Virus record (IMG/VR): IMGVR_UViG_3300020191_000090
Span: 1 to 20,916 of that record
Reading direction: 5' to 3' (one strand)
Length of the DNA: 20,916 bases
From: a virus
Shown: positions 1-7,896 of the stretch, one piece after another
Position numbering within the stretch: the first letter of the stretch is position 1
Layout: each line of letters begins with the position of its first letter
Position numbers and translations under genes: made by a program
The notes under the pieces: model-generated
What the model saw: the letters and a program-made list of their open reading frames with translations, nothing else
What the model was told of the DNA's origin: nothing
Databases searched by the model: none

Positions 1-183
1 CACCCATTTACCTTCATCATCACATTCATCATCGCAAATGCAGTATTGGTCATTTTCCGTTCCGCAACAGTTTCCTTCTTCATCTTTCCCAAACCCTATG
101 AACCCATCGTATCCATAAAGCCTGTATTCAAAAGTTTCGGTGGATAGTGGTGTTCCGTCTGGATTCTTTTCGTAATAGTTCAT
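1..183 (-). CDS. Partial cysteine-rich acidic protein, function unknown (3' end outside window)
   Basis: An open frame starts at an ATG at 181-183 and runs off the left edge after 61 codons without a stop. Its ATG overlaps the TGA of the gene before it (ATGA), the same coupling used at the preceding junctions, which supports this being a real gene. The N-terminal half is rich in Tyr and Gly (GYDGFIGFG at 24-32). The second half carries Cys39, Cys40, Cys48, Cys50 and Cys54 among many Asp and Glu residues, which could be a metal-binding or disulphide-stabilised knot. Its position after the tape measure and three unknown tail genes suggests a tail-tip or host-contact protein, but that is inference from location. 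I do not recognise the family, and the length is unknown. Confidence 0.7.
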   Translation of the reverse strand, partial: MNYYEKNPDGTPLSTETFEYRLYGYDGFIGFGKDEEGNCCGTENDQYCICDDECDDEGKWV

Positions 184-569
184 CTCTGTTCTGATCTAGA
201 GTTGTATGCTTTTTCTAGAAACAATACATGCCCTGCACCCCCACAATATTTAATAAATTGTGTGTACCCTTGCAGTTTTATTCGATAATCCAAGTCTCCA
301 TTAGGGTTCGGTGTTTGCTCTATTGTCAATGGGTGTTCCACCTGAATTGTGGTTACGGTATTTTTTGCTGCTTGGCTATTGCTTTGTTCCAAATCCTTGA
401 TCTTTATTTCTACCCCAGTATCTGTGTAATTGATAGTTGTAGCATCGGAATTTGTTACCGAGATATTTGCAAGTTGATTTAGTGCTTTGTATACCTTGTT
501 GGCTTGGTCAGTTTCTAACAAAGTTGGTCGCTGATCCTTGGCTACGGGTGTAAAATAGTTTCTGCTCAT
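180..569 (-). CDS. Hypothetical tail-region protein (129 aa)
   Basis: A 129-residue frame coupled at both ends: its ATG overlaps the upstream TGA by ATGA at 566-569, and its own TGA overlaps the next ATG at 180-183. The sequence has a polar N-terminal helix-like part (roughly 13-35), a beta-prone middle with GVEIKIKDLE near residue 52, and a C-terminal YRIKLQGYTQFIKYCGGAGH stretch. No signal peptide or membrane segment is visible. In siphovirus gene order this spot after the tape measure usually holds distal tail, tail-tip or receptor-binding components, so a minor virion role is the best guess. I do not recognise the family. Confidence 0.72.
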   Translation of the reverse strand: MSRNYFTPVAKDQRPTLLETDQANKVYKALNQLANISVTNSDATTINYTDTGVEIKIKDLEQSNSQAAKNTVTTIQVEHPLTIEQTPNPNGDLDYRIKLQGYTQFIKYCGGAGHVLFLEKAYNSRSEQR

Positions 570-1528
570 TTTGGGTCGCTAATTATGTCCGTGTATTTGT
601 ACAAACATCCACGCACCTGTTGGATGCTTGTTGCTTCTAAATAAATTTTATCCTTCGCAAAATACCCATCTATCGATGGATTTGTGCTATTTGATAAATA
701 ATTTGTTCTCTCCGCTGATGACTGAATTTCTGGTACATCGTAGGTCGTTTGTTGGCTTCTTGGGTGTAGCTGATCTTTTATTAGTTGGTCTATTTTCTGT
801 TTGGCAGTTTGGTTAGCGTTCCCGAATATTTCAAATGCTTTGTTTGTTTCTGGTATGCCAAGTTGGTCTTCTTTATTACCGCTTACACTTGCCCCCCTGT
901 TTCTTACAATACTGAACGGATTGGTTGTTGCACCTGTAATGCTTGTACCTGTTGGTAGTGCAGTCGTGCAATATGTGACTTTTTCAGTTACATTAACCGT
1001 CATTGATTTGGGCTCCCGTAGAACTACATTGGGAACAACAAATTGTCGTTTCCCTACCCTGCTTGCCTCTTTGATATAATTTACCTGATAAGCCGTTGTA
1101 TTCGGTTGCCCTGGTATTCCAGGAACTGCAACCACCGACGAAGACCATTGTGACCTGGGTAACTCGTAAACATCTTCGTATTGTTCGTTTATTGTTACTT
1201 CTGGTAATTTGATTCCTGGAAACTCGTATGTTCTTGATGTGTCTCTTTCAAAACTTGCAGGGGCTCCTATCACGAATGTACACGAAACTTTAATCAGGCC
1301 GCCCCCAATATCTTGCGTCGGTGATACATCTATTAAAGTTGCTTCCCTTACTTCTTGGTGGGTAGTTCCGTAAGCAGGCGTTCTATAAAATTCTGCTCTC
1401 ATTGCATAGCTCTGAGTGAGTAGTTTCAGAGTAGATGCAAAAGGGTCAATTATGCTGTAAGAGATTGTGCCAACAGGTTGTAATTCCCCAAACCCATTTG
1501 GGTCATCGTAAAAAATTGTTTCTCTCAT
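566..1528 (-). CDS. Hypothetical tail-tip or baseplate-type protein (320 aa)
   Basis: A 320-residue protein whose ATG overlaps the TGA of the preceding coiled-coil gene (ATGA at 1525-1528) and whose TGA overlaps the next start. Residues 1-180 look beta-rich with alternating hydrophobics (LIDVSPTQDIGGGLIKVSCTF; FVVPNVVLREPKSMTVNVTE). Residues 220-300 are polar and contain a likely helical piece (NKAFEIFGNANQTAKQKIDQL). The C-terminus ends with VRGCLYKYTD. No transmembrane helix or signal peptide is seen. Position three genes after the tape measure suggests a distal tail or baseplate structural protein. This is inference from order; the family is not recognised. Confidence 0.75.
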   Translation of the reverse strand: MRETIFYDDPNGFGELQPVGTISYSIIDPFASTLKLLTQSYAMRAEFYRTPAYGTTHQEVREATLIDVSPTQDIGGGLIKVSCTFVIGAPASFERDTSRTYEFPGIKLPEVTINEQYEDVYELPRSQWSSSVVAVPGIPGQPNTTAYQVNYIKEASRVGKRQFVVPNVVLREPKSMTVNVTEKVTYCTTALPTGTSITGATTNPFSIVRNRGASVSGNKEDQLGIPETNKAFEIFGNANQTAKQKIDQLIKDQLHPRSQQTTYDVPEIQSSAERTNYLSNSTNPSIDGYFAKDKIYLEATSIQQVRGCLYKYTDIISDPK

Positions 1529-2007
1529 AATATTTCTTTCATTTTTTTAACCAGGTCTTTTAATCTGTGTAAGTTATTACTTGCTCTTCTGATATTGTAT
1601 TCTTGTTTCTTTATACTCCGACGCTTTTTATCTAACTCAATTTCAAATTCTTCTTTTTCCCTTTTTATATCAGCAATACCCAATTGCCCACTTTCTGCTT
1701 TTTCTCGTAATGCTTGTCCAAATTCCTCTTTCATTTCAGACATTTCACGCTTAATTTTGGCGACTTCACCAAGCTCTTCTATTAGTGATCGTTTTGCTAG
1801 TTTCTCCTGTTTCAATAATTCATAGTAGTTCTTTCGTGCTTGGGGGGTTGATTCTTTTTGTGCGTACAACCTTTTTTGCCTTTGTGAATTTACAGAAAAA
1901 GGGTTTTTCTCTTCTATCTTTGCATGGAATAACCCAACTGCCACACCGATGCTTTCCGGTGCATTTACTTTAGTAATTTTCCATTGTGGATTAGAGCTTT
2001 TAATCAT
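1525..2007 (-). CDS. Coiled-coil protein after the proline-rich gene (160 aa), function unknown
   Basis: A 160-residue, highly charged protein. Residues 1-30 are mixed and beta-prone (WKITKVNAPESIGVAVGLFHAK). From about residue 60 to the end it is almost purely Lys, Glu, Arg and Leu with heptad-like spacing, which predicts a long coiled coil, interrupted near QLGIADIKREKEEF. Its ATG overlaps the TGA of the proline-rich gene (ATGA at 2004-2007) and its TGA overlaps the next start (1525-1528). It is thus translated in step with the tail-tip cluster. The coiled coil may mediate oligomerisation or contact with the tape measure end. No known family was recognised. Confidence 0.75.
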   Translation of the reverse strand: MIKSSNPQWKITKVNAPESIGVAVGLFHAKIEEKNPFSVNSQRQKRLYAQKESTPQARKNYYELLKQEKLAKRSLIEELGEVAKIKREMSEMKEEFGQALREKAESGQLGIADIKREKEEFEIELDKKRRSIKKQEYNIRRASNNLHRLKDLVKKMKEIL

Positions 2008-2300
2008 TTTTCTGGTACCTGGGGTTTATTCTCTGGCTGCCTTGGTTTATTTTCTGGTGGCCTTTTTCTGTTCTCTGGTTGCTTGGGTTTATTTTCTGGT
2101 GGTGGTTTGCGGTTTTCTAGGGGTGGTTTGCGATTTTCTGGGGGTGGTGGTGTTGGCGAGGGTTCTATAATCTTTACTACTACATTTTCTTTATCTTGTT
2201 TGTTTTCGGGCTCACCCTGCATCTTTTTATATTCTGGGTCGATCCCTACCCTTAAAGATTTTACCTTAAAGGTGCTCGCAACGATGTTGATCTGGAACAT
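2004..2300 (-). CDS. Proline-rich heptapeptide-repeat protein (98 aa)
   Basis: A 98-residue protein in two parts. Residues 1-50 are ordinary and probably folded (FQINIVASTFKVKSLRVGID). Residues 52-93 are six tandem seven-residue units of the form PPPENRK, PPLENRK, PPPENKP, KQPENRK, RPPENKP, RQPENKP, closed by QVPEK. The tail has no aromatic residues and alternates Pro, Glu and Lys/Arg, so it is expected to be an extended, polyproline-like rod or flexible linker. The gene starts 2 nt after the tape measure stop and couples by ATGA to the coiled-coil gene. A spacer or binding arm in the tail tip is plausible, but no family is recognised. Confidence 0.75.
   Translation of the reverse strand: MFQINIVASTFKVKSLRVGIDPEYKKMQGEPENKQDKENVVVKIIEPSPTPPPPENRKPPLENRKPPPENKPKQPENRKRPPENKPRQPENKPQVPEK
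2022..2147 (-). repeat. Six tandem 21-bp units encoding PPENRKP-type heptapeptides
   Basis: On the plus strand the block reads as repeated T/G-rich units of the type ttttctggtggc. It covers codons 52-93 of the proline-rich gene. Units keep the central P-E-N-[RK] and vary at the flanking positions. The periodicity is 21 bp, so gain or loss of a unit keeps the reading frame. It is a candidate site for length variation between relatives. Confidence 0.85.
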
Positions 2301-2302
2301 AA

Positions 2303-5077
2303 TTATTGATTTACAAAATAGCCCTGCAAAGTTTCCAATATATCTTCTTGGGTCTGTTGCTTCAATTCGCTTTGGATTGCTATTTGTATTGTGTTGTTAA
2401 TGATGGGTACGCTTGCCGTAGGTTGCGTTCCAGATGAGTTATTTTGCGGTGCAGGTATTTTGATTCCTTTGATTGCGTTTACTATTTGCAAGGTGTTTGA
2501 TTCTACCGCTGCAACGATTGCATCCTTATTTGCTTTTACCGCATCTTTTACGGCAGGGTTATTATTGATTGCATCTAGCTTTTTGGCTTGTGCGTCCCCT
2601 GCTGCCACAATCGCTGCTTCCCCTGCTTGAATCACTTGCCCTACTTTGGCTGCAACCCCTGCACCTTCTACCGCTACGGCTGCCCTGTCTGCTGCTGCTT
2701 GGGCTTGTGCTGCTGCTTGATCTGCTAGAACTTGAGCGTTTGCCTGGTTCAATGCTTGGAGTTGTGCATCATGATTGTCTTGTAGCTTTAGTTTTTCTGC
2801 CTTTAGTTCATCCAAGTCTTCTTTCGTTTCATCGTCTAAGAGCAAAGCAATCTCTCGCATCTTGATTTGTTCCCATAGCTCAACCTGCTTTTGTGCCTGA
2901 TCGTTTTGTTCGTCTTTTTTCGCTTTGATTTGTTCTTCTAAGCGGATAATCTTTTTAGCTTTCCTGATACGGGCTCTTTCTTCTGCGTCTACTCCATCTT
3001 GTATACGCTTTTGTGCAAGGTCACGGATGTCGCCAATTTCTTTCTCATCTATTTTTTCTTGTATTTTCTTTCCGGCTATTTGGTTTTCTAGGTCTAATTT
3101 TTGTTGGATTTTTGCAACTGCATCCGCTTGCCCCAATCCCTGTTGATCCATAACCCTTTTTATTTCTTTTTCTAAATCAAATTGCTTTTGTAAAAGGTCT
3201 GCTTTTTGATTTTCCCCTGCTGCTTGTAATGCTAGAACCTGTAATTGCTTATCGGCTTCTTCTCGGGCAAGTTTTTGTAATCCCAACTGCCTTTCTAATT
3301 TGTCAATTATCTTTTGTTCTGCCCCACCCCTTGCATCTGCTGCTGCTTTTGCTTTATCTTCCGCATCTTTTATTTGGCCCAATATTACCTTCTGTTGGGC
3401 TTTAGCATCTTTCAGCTTTAGGGCTTCCCTGGCAGCCTCTGCAATGGTCATCTTTCCTTGCTTTACCAATTTTACAACATCGTCTTCCCAGGCGTGTCGG
3501 TCTTTAACCTGCTGCACCAAATCGTCATTTTGCGTTTTGATTGCATCGTTCAGTTCTTTAATTCTGCGTGTCTCGATTGCTACATCGCTTGTCCCATCGA
3601 ATAAATCTTTTATGCCCAGGTTTAATGCGATTGTGTCTTGGATCCTTTGTTTTCCAATTCCTTGTATTTCTTGGGATATTTCTTTAACTTTTTGTTGGGC
3701 TGCAATTAAATCATCTTCCTTTGCTAGTGACTGAATTTTCAGTTGATTTAGTTTTATCTGTGCTTCTTGTAACTTACCCCCTTCAACCCCTTGGTTTTTT
3801 AATTTATCAACTATTTCTTGTTGGGCATCTGCATTATTTTGGGCTTGTTTTGCCATGTCTTCAAGCTTACCAATATTTTCGACAATTTGATCCCTTTGTT
3901 TTATCAGTTGGAATTGTAGCTCGTCTGCATCTATGTCCACTTTTGTTTTATTCAAATCTTCCAATGATTTTCTAAATTCGTCGGAAGCTTGTTTGGCAGC
4001 TAGAAAGTCTGCTTGGACACCTGCAAGTTTTTGAGCTGCATTATCTATTCCCTTGTTTGCTACATCACCAAGTTTGTCTTCTACTTCGGTAAGTTTATTT
4101 ATCAATAAAGTTAAACCACCTGCAACAAGTGCCGAAATAACTGCACCGAGTTTAGCGTATCCGTTTGCGGCAATTGCTGCATTTACCAGAAGTATCTTTG
4201 CTCTGAGTGCCACTAAAGTAGCACCGAGAACCTTCATGGCGGCGACTGCCCCTGTAATTACCGCACCAATACTTAGAGCTAATTTCATGCCCACAAGTGC
4301 AGCCGCAACTGCAGCTATTTTTGGTAACCATTCTCCAAACTTTTGGGCTATCTTTTGGATTTCTGGTTTAAATACTTTGAGCTTATCTAAGAAGGGTGTT
4401 ATCCCCTGTGCTATTGCAGTAATGAAGGTTGTTTTCAGTTCGTCTAATTTGTCACCTGCATCCCTTAAACTTTCAACGGTATCGCCATCTAAAATTAGTC
4501 CAAGTCTCTCGGCTTCTTTTCCATAATCTTCAATGGCGTCCGTTCCGTTCTTGAACATCTGCACAAGGCCTACACCTTCGGTATCTAAGAATTGAAATGC
4601 AGTTCTAACCTTTTCGCCCTGGTCTGGTATCTCACCAAGCTTTCTCCCAAATTCTCTAAATAAGTCTTCCCCACTTTTTGCCAATCCGTTTACATCTTTG
4701 AACGAAATACCTAGCTTGTCTAAGGTGTCTTTTAGTGGTCCACCTTTTTCTTTTGCTTCTGCTACTCTTCGTATAAATCTTTGCAAGGCAGTATTAGCCG
4801 AAGTTGTTGCTACACCCGATTGATTTGCTGCAAAATTAAATTTTTGTAAAAATTCAGTAGAGACTCCCAACCTGGTTGCCATGTTCGACAACTCCGTTCC
4901 ATATTCGATTGCTGCTTGTGCTCCTTGCTTGAAAGCTGCTGCACCCAATGCACCCGTCAGCAGAGTGGCCATCTGGGTCTTGAAATTCTTTGCTTTTTCG
5001 TGAGCCCTTCCAAGCTCGGTTTGGAAACCCTTGGTGTCTGCTCCAAATATTACTTTTACATGATCGCTAAATGCCAT
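2303..5077 (-). CDS. Tail tape measure protein (924 aa)
   Basis: The largest gene in the window, placed after the tail tube and chaperone candidates as expected for a siphovirus tape measure, which sets tail length and passes into the host with the DNA. The N-terminus (MAFSDHVKVIFGADTKGFQ) resembles the start of many tape measures. A long Ala/Val/Leu/Gly-rich hydrophobic block spans about residues 253-328. From about 340 to 860 the protein is Lys/Glu/Gln/Ala-rich and predicted to be coiled coil. The C-terminus is beta-prone (IPAPQNNSSGT onward). At roughly 1.5 angstrom per residue it would give a tail near 140 nm. It starts 22 nt after the chaperone candidate without a clear Shine-Dalgarno sequence. 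Confidence 0.9.
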   Translation of the reverse strand: MAFSDHVKVIFGADTKGFQTELGRAHEKAKNFKTQMATLLTGALGAAAFKQGAQAAIEYGTELSNMATRLGVSTEFLQKFNFAANQSGVATTSANTALQRFIRRVAEAKEKGGPLKDTLDKLGISFKDVNGLAKSGEDLFREFGRKLGEIPDQGEKVRTAFQFLDTEGVGLVQMFKNGTDAIEDYGKEAERLGLILDGDTVESLRDAGDKLDELKTTFITAIAQGITPFLDKLKVFKPEIQKIAQKFGEWLPKIAAVAAALVGMKLALSIGAVITGAVAAMKVLGATLVALRAKILLVNAAIAANGYAKLGAVISALVAGGLTLLINKLTEVEDKLGDVANKGIDNAAQKLAGVQADFLAAKQASDEFRKSLEDLNKTKVDIDADELQFQLIKQRDQIVENIGKLEDMAKQAQNNADAQQEIVDKLKNQGVEGGKLQEAQIKLNQLKIQSLAKEDDLIAAQQKVKEISQEIQGIGKQRIQDTIALNLGIKDLFDGTSDVAIETRRIKELNDAIKTQNDDLVQQVKDRHAWEDDVVKLVKQGKMTIAEAAREALKLKDAKAQQKVILGQIKDAEDKAKAAADARGGAEQKIIDKLERQLGLQKLAREEADKQLQVLALQAAGENQKADLLQKQFDLEKEIKRVMDQQGLGQADAVAKIQQKLDLENQIAGKKIQEKIDEKEIGDIRDLAQKRIQDGVDAEERARIRKAKKIIRLEEQIKAKKDEQNDQAQKQVELWEQIKMREIALLLDDETKEDLDELKAEKLKLQDNHDAQLQALNQANAQVLADQAAAQAQAAADRAAVAVEGAGVAAKVGQVIQAGEAAIVAAGDAQAKKLDAINNNPAVKDAVKANKDAIVAAVESNTLQIVNAIKGIKIPAPQNNSSGTQPTASVPIINNTIQIAIQSELKQQTQEDILETLQGYFVNQ

Positions 5078-5099
5078 GCAAAAGATTCAATCGTCTACT

Positions 5100-5699
5100 C
5101 TAGTTGTTGCGAGGTTGCTTTTGTTTTTTTACTTCTTCTAGAATTGCTTTTGCTTCCATCGCTTGCACCCTAGTCATTTTGCTAAATTGCTCGCCATTTT
5201 GTTTAGCGTACCTGGCTGCAATGACCGTATTAAGCTGAAACAACTGCCTTAAAGGGATTGCAAGGATTTTTTCGATACTCCAACCATATTCTTTAGCATA
5301 AAGATCAATTTGATACGCTATGAAGGGAGCGTGCATCTTGTGTTCCTTGCCGGATGATAAGGTGTCTGCATCATTAAAGGTTGTATCTATGTAATCCAAG
5401 ATGCCTTTTTCCGCATCTAAAATCTTTATATCCTTAATCTCTGATGCAAACTCTACTTTGTCTTTATTTTCTGTGCTATGCTTTGGGCTAAGAATCCACA
5501 AAAATACTGCAATATCCCCAATCGTGTAATCTGACTTGGTTATGAATGGAGATTCTATGCCTTCCAAGACATAGTAATCATAAAGGGTCATTTGCCGAAT
5601 TGGTATTCCGCAAATTTCAGTATCGTGATTTAACCAAGCTTCGGATTCATTAACCTTGGATTGCTCCAAGGCCTTTTTGACTTCTTCCGAAAAGTGCAA
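5100..5699 (-). CDS. Tail assembly chaperone candidate (199 aa), TTG start
   Basis: A 199-residue protein directly before the tape measure, the usual place of tail assembly chaperones (lambda gpG/gpT type), which coat the tape measure during assembly. It is mainly helical and charged, with a PIRQMTLYDYYVLEGIESPF segment around residue 33 that resembles phage proteins found at this position. The frame opens with TTG at 5697-5699, immediately after the TAA of the tail tube candidate (TAATTG). The first in-frame ATG is at codon 37 and would discard the segment before MTLYDYY, so TTG is preferred. An A AAA AAA run in the right frame lies at 5124-5130, but a -1 shift there adds only about nine codons. 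The function rests mostly on position. Confidence 0.65.
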   Translation of the reverse strand: MHFSEEVKKALEQSKVNESEAWLNHDTEICGIPIRQMTLYDYYVLEGIESPFITKSDYTIGDIAVFLWILSPKHSTENKDKVEFASEIKDIKILDAEKGILDYIDTTFNDADTLSSGKEHKMHAPFIAYQIDLYAKEYGWSIEKILAIPLRQLFQLNTVIAARYAKQNGEQFSKMTRVQAMEAKAILEEVKKQKQPRNN

Positions 5700-6065
5700 T
5701 TACGGATTCAGTTTTTCCCTTGCGGAAAAAGTTTGCGTACTGAATGCTCCGTTGCTTTTTGTAATGGAAGTTTCTGTAATCAAGAAAGTTGATGTGCCTT
5801 GTCCCGATACAAGCTCGGCAGTAAATTCATCACCACGCTGCAATAGTGCCGTATCTGTTTCCAGAATAGCGGTTCCACTTGCTTCTTTTGGCCTTCCAAT
5901 AAACACCTGGCTAATTACTTCACCTTGTGAGCCTTCAAGCTCAATAACATTTGTGCCGTTAGAAACGGTAAGTTCTTGGAAAATGTATTGTTGCCCATTG
6001 ATGGTGGTAACCAGACCCCCAAATTGGTAGTTATCTCCGTCGATAGTAATATTGTCGTTAGCCAT
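5700..6065 (-). CDS. Tail tube protein candidate (121 aa)
   Basis: A 121-residue, almost entirely beta-prone protein with no membrane segment (YQFGGLVTTINGQQYIFQEL; LLQRGDEFTAELVSGQGTS; C-terminal TFSAREKLNP). Small all-beta proteins between the tail terminator and the chaperone are usually the tube subunit that stacks as hexameric rings around the tape measure. The start ATG at 6063-6065 has an AT-rich leader with no Shine-Dalgarno sequence, and 44 nt separate it from the gene before, the loosest junction in the tail block. That could leave room for separate, stronger expression of an abundant protein. An alternative is another small tail structural protein. Confidence 0.55.
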   Translation of the reverse strand: MANDNITIDGDNYQFGGLVTTINGQQYIFQELTVSNGTNVIELEGSQGEVISQVFIGRPKEASGTAILETDTALLQRGDEFTAELVSGQGTSTFLITETSITKSNGAFSTQTFSAREKLNP

Positions 6066-6109
6066 GATTAATAAATTATTTTAAAGGGTTCTGTATAAGG
6101 TGTTCGTGT

Positions 6110-6550
6110 CTACTCCAAGTTTGCAAAATTTAGTTGGAAAGATATTTCGTAAGCTAAAGTGGTTTGATCGGTGTTTGTTTCTTCGTCGTTGAGTTGATTG
6201 GTATTAAGTGGTTTTATATCATAAACATGATACCAATCCTTGCCGAATGGTTGCTTGTGGTTCAGCATTAACGAACGAACCTGCCCGAGTAATCTGTGGT
6301 GATCTCCAAAATTGTCTCTGTATGTTACCACAAGTATTTCAATCTGTGCCTGGTGCAAATCATACTCCTGGTAATTCTTGTGCAGTTTGCGTGAGTCTTC
6401 CCTAGCCCCCATGTATTGCAAGCTAACTTGGACATTACTTGCCCCTAATTGTGTCAAGTCCCTGCTTACTTCTGCTTTGATGCCTGCACCCAACAAGGTT
6501 GTAACAATCCCTGCTTCTAAGTTGGTTTCAAATTGCAGATAGTCGCTCAT
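6110..6550 (-). CDS. Tail terminator / tail completion protein candidate (146 aa)
   Basis: A 146-residue protein with a helical N-terminus (FETNLEAGIVTTLLGAGIKAEV), a central QIEILVVTYRDNFGDHHRLLGQVRSLM segment and a C-terminal beta part ending TTLAYEISFQLNF. That layout of an N-terminal helix, a strand plus helix, and a final strand pair resembles small phage tail terminator proteins (gpU-like) that cap the tube and join it to the head. The spot between the adaptor candidate and the tube candidate fits. The start overlaps the upstream stop by ATGA at 6547-6550. Assignment is by layout and order, with no diagnostic motif. Confidence 0.5.
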   Translation of the reverse strand: MSDYLQFETNLEAGIVTTLLGAGIKAEVSRDLTQLGASNVQVSLQYMGAREDSRKLHKNYQEYDLHQAQIEILVVTYRDNFGDHHRLLGQVRSLMLNHKQPFGKDWYHVYDIKPLNTNQLNDEETNTDQTTLAYEISFQLNFANLE

Positions 6551-7881
6551 TGTAAAGGTGGGTTGGTTTTGTATGTATGCGTTGCAGGCAGGTTACTTGC
6601 TAGTCCCCACTTGTGGGCAAGATACCCTTCAATTTTTTCTTCGTCTGATGCGTTAGTAAATAACACAATTTCCCCCATCAAACCATCAAAGTCTCTTCCA
6701 TTAACTTCATTTACACCAAGCTCGAATTGAGTCATCTGTACGGATCCTGTATTACCGGAGCCTGTTTGTGTGCCATCTATACGCAGCCTTGAGTTTGATC
6801 CATGTACCTTGAGAATAAGCATGGTATCCACGGAGTCTATTGCAGTTCCGTAAAACCCAGGCATATTATTGACATAATCCCCACCCATGACCTGGTATGA
6901 GTTTGCAGTATTCAACTCTGACAGGAATAAGCGGTGGCCTTTTGTAGTAACCCCTGTTCCGTTAAATATTGTGTTGCCCCCATCTTGTGGGCTATCAATG
7001 TTGATAATGAATGCCATGAACAAGGGGCTACTTGTTTGGTCATGGTTAATGTCCGTATTTATAAGGTTATCGGTTGGAACAAATTCTATCGCATTCAGGT
7101 GGTTAATTTTTCTATGACCGGTTTCTGGGCTCTGAGTTGAGTCGGGAGTCAAGTGGTATGCGTTGCCACTTTTATCTTCCCACCTGACAACAGGGTGCGA
7201 GTTAGAAATAACTGTATCTGCGTCTGCTGCATCATACCAAGCTAATGTCGTTGTTTGTGCAGGTGTCCAAAGGAAAGTTTCTGCTTGCAGTTGGTGGGGT
7301 TTATCTGGGCTTCTTGCAATCTCTATATCGCTTGGTGCATTGGGGATTTTTCCGGCTTCTAGGTTGCTTGGTGCGTTCGGTATAATACCAACTTGTAAAT
7401 TGTAAGGTATTCTTGGTGATTGCAGGGTTTGCACTTCGCTTGGAGCTAAAGGTTTTGCCAAGGATTGCACCTCCGTGGGTCTCGCAGGAATTATCCATGC
7501 ACTCAACTCAGTAACAATGTCAGGGGTAATGTAAATCGGCTCTGTGGGTCGTTCTGGGATATATTGCGGAACTAAGGCTACCTGGAGTTCATACCCGTGC
7601 CCTGCTTCAAGGGTTCTTCGCATTTGCACCCGATAACCTTTGTTGCGTATTTCAATGATTTCATTGATGTCGGGTGGATCGCTCAATTGGAGCAATTCAC
7701 TTGCAGGCAAAACAAGGTTGAGGGTGTCCGTGTCTAAATACCCACCAACTTCAAAGGCTTCCCCCTGTTGCGATGAACCGAGGGAAGCCTTCAAGCTTTT
7801 TCCACGAATGAGAATCGTTTCTCCGAATGCTAGGTTTTCAGCCTCTATGCATTCGGCTAATGCATTTGCCCAATCTTCCAT
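6547..7881 (-). CDS. Head-tail adaptor-like domain fused to 12-residue repeats and a LamG/concanavalin-like lectin domain (444 aa)
   Basis: Three regions are visible. Residues 1-107 resemble small head-tail joining proteins: a helical N-terminus (EDWANALAECIEAE), then strands ending with IIEIRNKGYRVQMRRTLEA and YELQVALV. Residues 109-203 are eight tandem units, mostly 12 residues, opening with P-x-x-P (for example PNAPSNLEAGKI). Residues 205-444 begin LAWYDAADADTV with VVRWEDKSGNAYHL after it, contain many strands and end with EEKIEGYLAHKWGLA; this is typical of LamG/concanavalin A-like lectin domains. The fusion would place a glycan-binding module near the neck or head vertex. The gene starts 15 nt after the capsid-adjacent gene and couples to the tail terminator candidate by ATGA. 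Lectin domain confidence is high, adaptor confidence moderate. Confidence 0.78.
   Translation of the reverse strand: MEDWANALAECIEAENLAFGETILIRGKSLKASLGSSQQGEAFEVGGYLDTDTLNLVLPASELLQLSDPPDINEIIEIRNKGYRVQMRRTLEAGHGYELQVALVPQYIPERPTEPIYITPDIVTELSAWIIPARPTEVQSLAKPLAPSEVQTLQSPRIPYNLQVGIIPNAPSNLEAGKIPNAPSDIEIARSPDKPHQLQAETFLWTPAQTTTLAWYDAADADTVISNSHPVVRWEDKSGNAYHLTPDSTQSPETGHRKINHLNAIEFVPTDNLINTDINHDQTSSPLFMAFIINIDSPQDGGNTIFNGTGVTTKGHRLFLSELNTANSYQVMGGDYVNNMPGFYGTAIDSVDTMLILKVHGSNSRLRIDGTQTGSGNTGSVQMTQFELGVNEVNGRDFDGLMGEIVLFTNASDEEKIEGYLAHKWGLASNLPATHTYKTNPPLQ
7273..7557 (-). repeat. Eight tandem 12-residue (36-bp) P-x-x-P units, diverged at DNA level
   Basis: Codons 109-203 of the adaptor-lectin gene fall into units starting at residues 109, 120, 132, 144, 156, 168, 180 and 192. 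The first unit has 11 residues and the rest 12. The pattern is P-x-x-P-[ST]-x-[LVI]-x followed by four variable residues. The third to eighth units begin PARP, PLAP, PRIP, PNAP, PNAP and PDKP. The DNA has diverged more than the protein pattern, which suggests an old, selected repeat. Confidence 0.85.
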
Positions 7882-7896
7882 TGAGCTATTTTCTTT

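Noticed and set aside
1984-2400. Long plus-strand frame full of Gly/Phe/Ser/Leu repeats
   Set aside because: It is the complement of the proline-rich repeat gene; the repeats create an open frame on the other strand. It would oppose all neighbouring genes.
4053-4526. 157-codon plus-strand frame
   Set aside because: It lies inside the tape measure gene on the opposite strand; Ser/Ala-rich composition is the usual shadow of Ala/Lys-rich helices.
5060-5083. CTTTTGCATGGCAT shared by the tape measure and gpW-like gene starts
   Set aside because: The 14-nt match spans the start codon at both sites, but two copies alone in 21 kb with similar codons (ATG GCA T) could be chance.
5124-5130. A AAA AAA slippery site near the end of the tail chaperone candidate
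   Set aside because: It is in the correct frame for a -1 shift, but the shifted frame ends after about nine codons and does not give the long extension usual in G-GT type chaperones.
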